DNA of 45,278 nt from Cryoendolithus antarcticus (lineage: Eukaryota > Ascomycota > Dothideomycetes > Cladosporiales > Cladosporiaceae): positions 1 to 45,278 of the forward strand of contig NAJO01000096.1 in assembly GCA_002077065.1 (NCBI GenBank). Direction: 5' to 3'. This document shows positions 31,836-40,519 of this stretch, in pieces. The position numbers and the translations under genes are program-made. The notes below the pieces were generated by a model. The model saw only the letters and a program-made list of their open reading frames with translations. It was not told the DNA's origin and made no database searches. Position 1 is the stretch's first letter. Every line of letters starts with the position of its first letter.

Positions 31836-33038
31836 ATGTCAGACACAGCCGACGCTCCTGAGGAGCGCCTGCGCGACGCAGGCGCCGCGACAGTAGCAGC
31901 CATTGAAGGCTTAGAAGAGGTGCAGCGGACAATCGAGGATGAGGAGGATGAGGTTGCAGACGAAGCCGCAGAAGAGCAGCAGGCGAGGCGCGTGCTACGC
32001 CGTCGCGACATGCTCCGAGGCTAGATCGAGATTGCAACCCTCGAGCGTCAATTGGAGACCCTGAGGCGTCGAAATGCAGCGGGTTATACTCCTGCGGGAT
32101 CTTCCGACGGCCTTGGTGAGCCGGAGGTGTTTGACGACGATGTCGATGGAGATGGTCGTGCGAGTATTGTGCTTAGCGCAGTCGGCTCGCATGCGCTCCT
32201 TGTGCGACGCGTACCTTCGAGCAGGCCTAGGCTTCGCGAGCCAGACCTGTTTAAGGGAAAGACCTTAAAAGAGGCAAGGGACTTTGTGAGGTCGTTGGAG
32301 CTAGTGTTTGCGCTCGCTCCCGACGCTTACCAGTCAGACCAACAGAGGGTCTTGTATGGTGTCATGTTCCTCGCAGGCGAACCGCGTGAGACGCGGCACC
32401 AGAACAACAGCGTGTCTGAACTCGAAATGTATTCGTGGTCAGACTTTACACGGTTCTTCCAAGACGCAGTCGAGGACCCCGTGAACCGCAGTCTAAGCAC
32501 AACCGTTGCTTATGAGACTGCAAGGCAAGGCGAGAACCAGTCTGTGCAAGCCTTCGCTACTGAGTTAGCAACGCTTGAGGAGCAGATGGATCCTTATACG
32601 CAAGAGCAGCGTACTCGCCACCTGCTCGCAAAGTTGAAGCCTGCGCTGCGCACGGCGATCATCACGTATCATGATGCGCCAAAGCGTAGGGAAGACTTGG
32701 TGTCGCTAGCTACCCGGCTTGAGTCCGCTGGGCGTGGCGCAAGCGTCGCGCATGCGAGTCACAAGCGGCACGCTAGCGAAGCGCAAAAACAGCCGCCTTC
32801 AAAGCATCAGAAGCCGGCTCCAAGAAGTGAGGGTCCTCCTTTGTTTCCTCGGAAGGAAGGAGATTCCTCCAAGGGCCCGCAGTGCTACGGCTGCAAGGAA
32901 TACGGGCATATTCGCCCTGATTGCCTAAACAAGCACAAGTGGGCAGAAGGCGACAAGCGTGCGGTTCGCAAGGTCGGCGCGAGCGAAGCCAAATCGCCCG
33001 CTGAGAAGGCCTCAAAACCCAAAGAAGGGAAGGCCTGA
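31836..33038 (+). pseudogene. gag polyprotein, interrupted by TAG
   Basis: One frame of 401 codons from MSDTADAPEE to the TGA at 33036, broken by TAG at 32022-32024 (probably from CAG). The N terminus is an acidic, coiled-coil-like helix (EEVQRTIEDEEDEVADEAAE). The middle is a retrotransposon gag capsid-type domain (LFKGKTLKEARDFVRSLELV through LLAKLKPALRTAI). The C terminus carries a CX2CX4HX4C zinc knuckle (CYGCKEYGHIRPDC) for RNA binding, and a basic tail. Gag would form virus-like particles in the cytoplasm. If translation restarts at the ATG at 32052, most of the capsid and the knuckle are still made. The end codon sits in a TGA-CTA-G context. Confidence 0.82.
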
Positions 33039-34262
33039 CTAGCTTCGGCACGTCAAGTATCGATCCAGGACGGTGCGAGCTCATAGCCGACGAAGCGCCT
33101 AATCGGCGCAGTCGAGGCGCATGCGGCTCGCCATGAAGTAGTTTGTGTGCTTGACGATGCAGCAGAAGTCAACCTGATTTCTGCATCAAAGGCGAAGGCT
33201 TGGAGGCTCGAGAAGGTCGATGTACCTTTGCCTCGGATTGAGGGCTTCAATGGCAGCAAAGGCCGCTGCCATGGAGCCTATTATGTGCGCCTGCACCTCG
33301 CAGACTCCTCGCAGGCTGACCGCATTACGGAAGCTGTGTTCTTCGCCACCGAGCTCGGTGACGTCGATATGCTCCTAGGTCGCCCTTGGAGGCGGGAATA
33401 TGGCGTAGTGGTCGACAGCAGAAGGGATCTGTGGTGGTATGCTGAAGAAGCGGAGATGCCGTCGGTTCGCGTGCGCACAGCAAGCGCTTTCTAGGCGGAC
33501 CTCAAGCGAGGCTCTCTGATCTATGCTGTGTCGGTCAGATCGGTCTCGGATTTTCCTGATCTTCCAGTAGAGATTCAGGACTTCGAAGATGTTATCCCTA
33601 GTGGCGACATCGCGGATCGCCCGCTACCCGAAGGCGTGGAGCACGCGATTGTGCTGGAGCCGAATCAGCGGCCTCCATTCCGGCCCCTGTACAATCTGTC
33701 GGTGAAGGAACTTGAGGTACTTCGCGAGTACATTGAGCAAGCGCTCAAAAATGGGTGGATCACGCGTAGCGAAAGCGAGGCGGGTGCGCCTATCTTGTTC
33801 GTACCAAAGAAGGACGGCACACTGCGTTTGTGTGTCGATTATCGAGGGTTGAACGCGATCACGATCAAGAATCGGCATCCCTTGCCCTTGATTAGCGAAA
33901 CACTCGATCGTCTGGGCCAGGCCAATTGGTTCTCAACCTTGGACCAGAAGGATGCGTATCATCGCATTGCTATCAAGCGCAGCGACCGCTGGAAGACTGC
34001 GTTTCGCACGCGCTACGGTCACTTCGAGTATAATGTCATGCCCTTCGGCTTGACGAATGCACCAGCCACGTTCCAGGCATACATCAATCGCGCCTTGGCC
34101 GGATTGGTGGATCTCTGCTGTGTAGTGTACCTCGATGACATCCTTATCTATAGCGACTCGCGTGATGACCACGTGCGAGACCTACGCGCGGTGCTTGCGA
34201 GGCTTCGGAAGTTTGCATTGTATGGCAACCGCAAGAAGCTCGTTCTTTACCAAAGAGACTGA
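33039..34262 (+). pseudogene. pol: protease and N-terminal reverse transcriptase, with stops and frameshift
   Basis: Continues in the gag frame, with TAG at 33084-33086 and 33492-33494. The aspartic protease region has LDDAAEVNLIS where DSG/DTG-type loops usually stand, then the expected VDMLLGRPW. The reverse transcriptase begins near 33640 (PPFRPLYNLS) and shows FVPKKDGTLRLCVDYRGLN, LDQKDAYHRI, MPFGLTNAPATFQ and the catalytic YLDD (about 34126). Just after YGNRKK (about 34215-34260) the frame moves by one base and this frame ends at the TGA at 34260. The rest of pol continues in the +1 frame. The breaks mean this copy cannot make a full Pol without recoding. Confidence 0.85.
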
Positions 34263-36648
34263 GTACCTTGGGTACATGGTGAGCACTGCAGGCGTCTCGA
34301 TGGATAGTCGCAGGGTAGCCACAATTGAGGAGTGGCCAACTCCTACAACCTTCAGAGAAGTCCAGGTGTTCCTAGGCTTCGCGAATTTTTATCGAAGGTT
34401 CATTCGTTCGTACTCCCAGATTGTCGCTCCTTTGACGAGCTTGACTAAGGGGGCGAAGAATGGAAAGAAGACTGGTCCGCTAGAATGGGGCGCAGGCGAA
34501 GAGCATGCGTTTCGCATGACGAAAGCAGCCTTCACGCAGGCGCCTGTATTGCGACATTATGACCCTAAAGCAAAGCTCCGCATGGAGACAGATGCTTCAC
34601 AATTCGCTATCGCAGCGATACTGTCACAGCTGCTATACGAAGGCGAAAAGCATGCGGGGTGGTATCCTATTGCATTCTGGTCTAGAAAGCTGATTCCAGC
34701 TGAACAGAATTATGAGACCCATGATGGAGAGTTGTTGGCAATTGTCGAGGGCTTCAAGCAGTTTCGCCACTACCTCGAAGGCGCTGCGCATGCGGTGCAG
34801 GTGCTCACAGACCACAATAACCTCCGAGGGATCATGGGAGTGAAGCAGCTCAACGGAAGGCAAGCCAGGTGGGCTACCTTCTTGGCTTCCTTCGACTTCG
34901 CCATTGAGCACCGCTCAGGCAAGTCAAATCCCGCTGACGCACCTTCACGAAGACCGGACTACGCAGGCGAGTCGCAGGCGGTTCCTCATCTGCTACCAAC
35001 ACTGCAGAATAAGCTTGTAGTGTGGGAGACTTCCTCGGACCTGGCTCCAATCATTGGCCGGGTTCGAGCAAGGCAGCAAGATGACCGATTGCGAGCCGCA
35101 GGCGACACGCCTTGCGCAGTCATGATCCGAGCAGTGGTGAATGCAGCAGCCAGGGGCGAGGATCCTTTTGGTGGCCCAGCAGATGACTTGGCCAGCCTGA
35201 TTGGCGTGCTGCAAAGAAGCGACAGCGAGTTGCCTGCGCTTCGCGAGCGCCTCGCTGGCGAAGCGCATGTGTGGCATGAGGCCAATGGGCTCTGGTACTA
35301 CAACGATGCGTTGTACGTGCCAGAAGACAGCGCCACGCGTGCGGAACTCATGCGTATTCATCATGATGATGAATTAGCGGGTCACTTCGGTCGTGACAAA
35401 ACAGAGAAACTTCTGCGGCGCAAATATTGGTGGCCTTCACTAGCAAAGGATGTTGAAGAACGTGTAGCCACATGCTCGAACTGTCAATACATGAAAGCGA
35501 GACGCTATCGGCCATATGGCGACGCGCAAGCACTGCGCATGCCAGATAGGCCGTGGCAAGAGTTGACGATGGACATGATCACTGATCTTCCTCCGAGTGT
35601 TCATGACAGCCAGAAGTACGATGCTATGTTGGTCATTGTCGACAGATACTCCAAGATGAATCTGTACGTGCCGACTACCAAGCGCTGCACAAGCGTGGAG
35701 CTTGCGCGGATCTTGATGGAACGTGTTATTCGCCAATATGGTGTTCCAGCAGGCCTGTTGACTGATCGAGGATCGATCTTTACAAGCCAGTATTGGAGTG
35801 ACTTCGCATTCGAAGCGCATGTGAAGCACAACCTGAGCACCGCGTTTCATCCTCAAACAGATGGCCAAACAGAAAGAATGAATCAAACACTGGAACAGTA
35901 CCTACGATGTTATCCTTCTGAAGAACAAGACCAATGGTCTGAAAAGCTTTGGCAAGCGGAATTCGCAGTCAACAACAGCGTGCATCACGCGACTCGCATG
36001 AGCCCCTTTGAATTGTTGTATGGTTGGCATCCAGACATCCGTGACCCGATTCGAGACGGATCTCGAGAGGAAAGGGTGCCAGCAGCGGCTGAGCGTGCGA
36101 GAAGCATGCGAAGCGCACACGCGGCGCTTACAGAACGCTGGCGTGTAGCCCAGGAGTCGCAGAAATTGTACCAGAACAAGCGCCAGAAGCCGATGACGTT
36201 CAACGTTGGTGATAGGGTGCTGTTGTCAACAAACAATCTGCGACTGCAAGGCGAAAAGAAGAAGCTGAGCGCCAAGTACGTCGGGCCGTTTCGCATCCGA
36301 GACGCAGTCGGGCCGCAGGCGTACCGCTTAGCACTCCCAATGTCATACATCATTCATGATGTCTTTCATGTATCATTGCTTGAGCCATGGAGGCAGCGAG
36401 CAGGCGAGGAGCCTGCTGAGCCCATGCCTCTCGCAGAGCATGACGACGAATGGGAAGTTGAGGCGATCCAAGGCTCCAAGAAGTGGAAGGGCAAGCACTG
36501 GTATCTGGTCCAGTGGAAAGGCTGGCCAGAAGAATATACCAGTTGGGAGCCAAAAGAACACTGCGTAGGAGCTGAGGAGTTGATTAGCGCATGGGAGGCG
36601 CGGGCGGAGAGCACAAGATCAGCGAGAGCGAAGCGGAAGAAACGGTGA
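34216..36648 (+). pseudogene. pol: RT C-terminus, RNase H, integrase, chromodomain
   Basis: An intact frame resuming after the frameshift (ETEYLGYMVS). It carries the RT connection region (VFLGFANFYRRFIRSYS), RNase H (METDASQFAIAAILS, ETHDGELLAIVEG, TDHNNL), an HHCC integrase zinc domain (HHDDELAGHFG ... CSNC), and the integrase core with D in TMDMITDLP, D in LLTDRGSIF and E in DGQTERMNQTLEQ. Last comes a chromodomain (EVEAIQGSKKWKGKHWYLVQ, then WKGWPEEYTSWEP) ending at 36648. Chromodomains steer integration to marked chromatin, which fits insertion into RIP-mutated heterochromatin. Although open, it lacks its own start and the N-terminal half of the RT. Confidence 0.9.
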
Positions 36649-36778
36649 GAAGTTGGTAGGAAAGTTTTCATTTTCTACCGCGCCACGCAGGCGCCACGCC
36701 GCCGCGGAGCAGGGGCGGCGACGGGAGTATGCCATCGGACCCGCCACCCCTCTCTCACCTTCTCACTCTCTTCTCTCC

Positions 36779-37646
36779 TCACTCCTCCTCCTCGTCCTCC
36801 TCGACGTCCGCTGGGCCATCCGGCCCCAGCAGAGCGTCCACGGACGCTATGTCCTCCTCCGAGGCACCAGCGAGGCGCAGGCCCTGCGCACGCGGTTAGC
36901 AGGTGTACACAGCGCCTCAAATATTCTGGACAACTCACGATCTTGCCGATCTCGACTCCTGCCAGCCCGATGCGGCGCAGCGACTGCATCTCCAAGGTGG
37001 AGGCCTCGTTGCTCCCCGCAAACGCCACGGCTGCGCTGCGCTTGCGCGGCGTGCGGCGGTCGCCGGTGACTTGATTGCGGTTGCGGTCGAACGTGCGGAG
37101 GGACGTGGTGAGGATCACCTGCGCGGCGCGCGCGGTGCGCAGAAGCAGCGCATCCGGGTCGTCGCCGCCGGCAGTCTGGTTGCTGAGGGCGGTGCGGGCA
37201 CGCACAAGCGCGTTAAGGGCGGGGATCAGGGGAGCATCAGTCGGCTCGCAGGCGTGGCGCTGGCGCACACAACGTGGGCATTTGCGCTTGAACATGCCGA
37301 AGGTGGCGCCGCAGGTGTATTCTACGCAGGCTGTCAGCAGGCTGCTCGTATGCGAAGCGCATGAAAATCACATACGGTCCATGTCCTCGTCCATGTATGG
37401 GATGCAGCGGTTGCAGATTTGGATGAGTGGCTTGGAGTCGCGGGCGGGCGGGCGTGCCGCCGCCGGCAGTGGATGAGGGAGTTGGCGACTCCATTGCTGG
37501 GCGCGTGTAGGGTGCGTGCGAGGTGTGTGTGATGAGCTTGGTGTGCGCTGGCCAAATGTGAGCTTGATGGGAGCGTTGGTGTTGCAAGAGAGCAGCATGC
37601 GTGTCGCTTGCTGTGAGCAAGCGGCGGGCTTTGTTGTTGTTGTCAT
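36779..37646 (-). CDS. Antisense, spliced cysteine-rich gene inside the retrotransposon
   Basis: Exons: 37646-37376, 37321-36939 and 36883-36779, total 759 nt, 252 residues. Intron 1 (54 nt) has GTATGT, a GCTGAC branch and GTAG. Intron 2 (55 nt) has GTGAGT, GCTAAC and GCAG. Both keep phase and the joined frame ends at TGA. The N terminus is rich in Thr, Pro and Ala. From residue 78 come six cysteines: CNRC, a single C in YTCG, CPRC and HAC, giving CX2C-X12-C-X10-CX2C-X6-C. This is an expanded zinc-cluster-like pattern. A helical middle (ALNALVRARTALSNQ), a basic patch (TPRKRSA) and a glutamate-rich end (DVEEDEEEE) follow. I recognise no named family. It could bind nucleic acid or zinc. It lies antisense, downstream of pol and before the right LTR, so it moves with the element. 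Confidence 0.72.
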
Positions 37647-37848
37647 CCCAACACAGAAGTTTCACGATTTGTTCACAAGGAAGGCACGCGAGACACTGAA
37701 GCGCGCATGCGACCTACCTGCGAGGCTCAGGAATGTACATTCCTGAGCCGCCTACAAATGCGCATTGGCGCAGGATATTCTGCGATGACTTCATGTCATC
37801 GCCCACGGTGTTTATTGTCGCCCTGCAAAGTCGAGGACGACTTGCATG

Positions 37849-37859
37849 GAAAGGGAGGC
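37849..37859 (+). other. Candidate polypurine tract
   Basis: GGAAAGGGAGG lies about 30 bp before the right LTR. A purine run here would prime plus-strand DNA synthesis. The distance is larger than usual, so the call is tentative. Confidence 0.4.
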
Positions 37860-37890
37860 AATTGTTACAGGGCGTGGTTGGTATGCAGTA

Positions 37891-38062
37891 GAGTTTTGGT
37901 TGCCTTGGTGCCTGAGGCACCTCGCTTAGCGGCTGCATGCGCGCCACCTGCGAGTCGCAGGCGGAAAATGCGCAGAGCAGCGATTAGTCTTGGGATCTAG
38001 GCAGTGCTTGCTTAGTGTCGTCCTATACGTTGCGAGATACCTACAATATAGATATCCTTTAT
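37891..38062 (+). repeat. Right LTR (172 bp)
   Basis: Matches the left LTR at 171 of 172 positions and is followed directly by the second TAGTA (38063-38067). Confidence 0.88.
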
Positions 38063-38116
38063 TAGTAGGCTAATTAGGAGCTCTATTAAAACCTAGGAGT
38101 ACTAGAGTATTTCTCT

Positions 38117-38272
38117 AGTTCTAAAAGTCTATATAAAAGTAATACCTTAGTAAGGCTTCCTATAGAGTAGTAACTATTTCTATAAGACTCTTAGATCTTT
38201 ATATAGTATATAGAGTATAGAATAGTATAGCTAAGACTATAGTAAGAAATCTATATATCTAATAGTAGTACT
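38117..38272 (+). repeat. Left terminal inverted repeat
   Basis: 156 bp matching the reverse complement of 39362-39517 at all but one position (near 38250). It has no CA or TG dinucleotide. Confidence 0.85.
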
Positions 38273-38361
38273 TCTAGAAGAAATAAGAAGTACTATAACG
38301 ATAAGATAGAGGATATTCTAGCTAATAGATCTACGACGGTTTCTAATCTAAACTACGCTAG

Positions 38362-39222
38362 AGAGGCTATCTATTTAGTAATAAGACGCGAGATATAACT
38401 ACTAGATCTATAGAGTTTTCTAAGCTCTACTTTACCTACTTTAATCTAAATAACTATATCTCTATAGAAGGAGTATTAGAAGAGGAAGATACTAAAGAAT
38501 TAGAGGAGAACTCTAGTATTAATAAAGTAAATACTACTAAGAAAATAGATACTAACTCTTCTAGTAACTCTAATAGTAGCGTTCTAGATCTAGATATTAT
38601 ATCTCTAGCTCCTATTTCTACTAAGCCTCTTACTATCCTAGAGAATAGTATAGACTTAGATAGTAGTAGTTCTAGTAATCCTATTCTAGAAAGAAAAGTT
38701 ACTAATAGAGTACATAGTAGCCCTAGTATTCCGAAGTTTAGAAGACTAGATAAGGATAATATTAGTAGACTAGAAGACCTAGAGAAGCCTACTAAGAAGG
38801 ATACTATACTAGAGTATATTAATACTATACCTACTAGTCCTAAAAGTTCTAGCTTAGAGGATCTATACTTAGTTAGCCCTAGTTCTAGAAGGCCTACTAA
38901 CTTAATAGATCTTAATATACCTAGTCTAGATATTACTTCTCCTATAGATATTACTAGTAGTAGAGAGTCTAGTATAAGAGAGCTACATAGTATAAAAGTT
39001 ACTAGAGATAGAATACCTAGTTCTATAGTAGAAGGTATAAGTAATCTAGCTATTCCTACTAGCTCTATACGTTCTACATCTAGAGCTAGTAGTAAAAGAT
39101 CTAGAGAGGAACGAGAGAAGAGTAGTTCTAGTAAAAGTCTAGAGATAGTAGATAGTAAGCCTAAGAGAAGAGTAGGAAGGCCTAGGAAGATTAAGACTAG
39201 AGGTAGACCTAGGAGGGAATAG
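38362..39222 (+). pseudogene. ATG-less 286-codon frame encoding an AT-hook protein
   Basis: Between stops at 38359-38361 and 39220-39222 the frame stays open for 286 codons in DNA where TAG and TAA are very frequent in the other frames. It has no ATG, and no Trp, Cys or Gln codon. The early part (FSKLYFTYFNLNNYISIEG) looks globular. The middle is rich in Ser, Asp and Glu with SPS-type segments. The end is basic with two AT-hook-like motifs, VGRPRKIK and RGRPRRE, which bind the minor groove of AT-rich DNA. Upstream codons in the same frame contain many stops, so the N terminus is lost or spliced. It may be the tail of a transposase or an accessory protein. I do not know the family. Marked as pseudogene only because no start is visible. 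Confidence 0.6.
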
Positions 39223-39361
39223 AGAGAGACTTAGCTTCGTTATTAGATTTAGAATATATAGAGTAGGCTATAAGGTACTATAGTTTAGGGACTAGAGTTA
39301 TATAGATCTATAGTAGTATGTAAAGATATAGTAGAGCTAAAATTCCTCTTTTCTTAGTACT

Positions 39362-39517
39362 AGTACTACTATTAGATATATAGACTTCTTACTATAGTCT
39401 TAGCTATACTATTCTATACTCTATATACTATATAAAGATCTAAGAGTCTTATAGAAATAGTTACTACTCTATAGGAAGCCTTACTAAGGTATTACTTTTA
39501 TATAGACTTTTAGAACT
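39362..39517 (-). repeat. Right terminal inverted repeat
   Basis: Inverted partner of 38117-38272. The change from TG-free to ordinary DNA occurs exactly at its outer end (TCTGTGG follows). Confidence 0.85.
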
Positions 39518-39729
39518 CGCTATCTGTGGCTGGAACGTTCGTCTGTCTATTCCGGTCCAGTGGAATCACGCGTACACGCTTGCACGGCCGCTTGCGCTGC
39601 TGATGTGGCAGTGCTGAGTGCCTCGCCCTCATCTGAGGCATGCAATCGTCGATTGCGATCATTGATAAGTGCTGCGTGTCCTCAATGCGCAGGCGCGGGC
39701 AACCTTGTAGTGTTTCGTTTACGCAGAAC

Positions 39730-40519
39730 ATGTCAGCTGCGACGAGTCCGGCTGACGGACAGGCGGGATCTGGCAGTGCGGGTGGGAGTCAAGCGATGCC
39801 ATCGCCATACAAGAGGAACTCGATGCCGAAACGTCAATTGATTGAAAGCGCTTGCAGCGCGTGTCGAAAGCGGAAATCGAAGGTCTGAATGCCACTGCTA
39901 GAATACATTGTTTCCACTCCCTGACAGCACCACAGTGCGACGGCGTAAGGTGGGCAACTGCATATCCGCCCACAAGACTCGTGTCTCGATACTGACGACA
40001 CACAGCCCATCTTGCACAAGGTGTCAAGCGCTGAACACAACCTGCCAGTACCAAGTCGAAGCTGGCGAAAGCCGCTGGTCAGCACTGCGACGCACTAATC
40101 ACGACCTGGAGCGGGAACGTGACAACCATCGCACTTTCATGTCACTTATTCAGTCACGCCCCGAGGCTGAAGCCCAGGAGATCTACCGCCACATCCGCGC
40201 CAACAACCATGGTGGCGACATTGGCGCACTCCTACACGCAATCCGTGAAGTTGCGATTAACGGCGGAGCTGCTCTGTTGACGCCGGTGGAGGCCGCTCCC
40301 ACGTCACAATTCCATCGCGGCAACATGACGACAGTCAATCTTCCACCACTGAGATCGGTTGTGGACGTCCCTCCCTCTGGAACGGTCCATGCTGCCGACT
40401 TCCTCACTCTACAACAACGAAAAGGCAGCATCATGTCTGCCGACTCAGGACCTTACTCCTCGTCGGGAACGTTAGACTCGAGGAGCTCTGTCTCGCCACA
40501 GGATCTACCTTATGAGTAG
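39730..40519 (+). CDS. Zn2Cys6 regulator, apparently truncated, three exons
   Basis: Exons 39730-39882, 39936-39949 (14 nt) and 40006-40519 give 681 nt or 226 residues in frame. The zinc cluster is split by two introns: CSACRKRKSK, then CDGV, then SPSCTRCQALNTTC. Together these form a regular CX2C-X6-C-X6-CX2C-X6-C. Next come RWSALRRTNHDLERERDNH (coiled-coil linker) and RPEAEAQEIYRHIRANNHGGDI. Related fungal regulators usually continue for several hundred residues after a motif like SPQDLPYE, but here TAG follows at 40517 and no further homologous sequence is evident. It starts only 213 bp from the TIR element. It is either a truncated gene or one with a distant exon. Confidence 0.7.

Larger units (their letters stand above)
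31611..38067 (+). mobile_element. Ty3/gypsy chromodomain LTR retrotransposon with TAGTA target duplication
   Basis: The element spans 31616-38062 and is bounded by TAGTA at 31611-31615 and 38063-38067. Its 172-bp LTRs differ at one base. The order gag, protease, reverse transcriptase, RNase H, integrase, chromodomain defines a Ty3/gypsy chromovirus-type element of fungi. Four in-frame stops and one frameshift break gag-pol. A separate antisense gene occupies the 3' part before a purine-rich tract (37849-37859) and the right LTR. The interior is not RIP-degraded while both flanks are, so insertion is later than, or escaped, the RIP seen around it. The LTR ends lack the usual TG...CA, so the exact termini rest on the target duplication. 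Confidence 0.88.
38117..39517. mobile_element. RIP-saturated TIR element with 156-bp inverted arms
   Basis: The arms 38117-38272 and 39362-39517 are inverted copies with one mismatch. Both begin AGTTCTAAAAGTC when read inward. From 38068 to 39517 (1450 bp) I count by eye only three CA and one TG dinucleotides, while TA words abound. That is near-complete RIP. Inside lies a long open frame (38362-39222). The size and arms suggest a DNA transposon or a derived non-autonomous element. I could not find a convincing target duplication. It lies 55 bp beyond the right LTR of the retrotransposon. Confidence 0.75.

Noticed and set aside
36675..36780. Unspliced continuation of the antisense frame to 36675
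   Set aside because: Reading through intron 2 gives a low-complexity Gly/Arg-rich tail. The spliced form uses consensus signals and ends cleanly at TGA 36779.
38117..39517. LTR interpretation of the 156-bp repeats
   Set aside because: The two copies are inverted, not direct, so they cannot be LTRs of one element.
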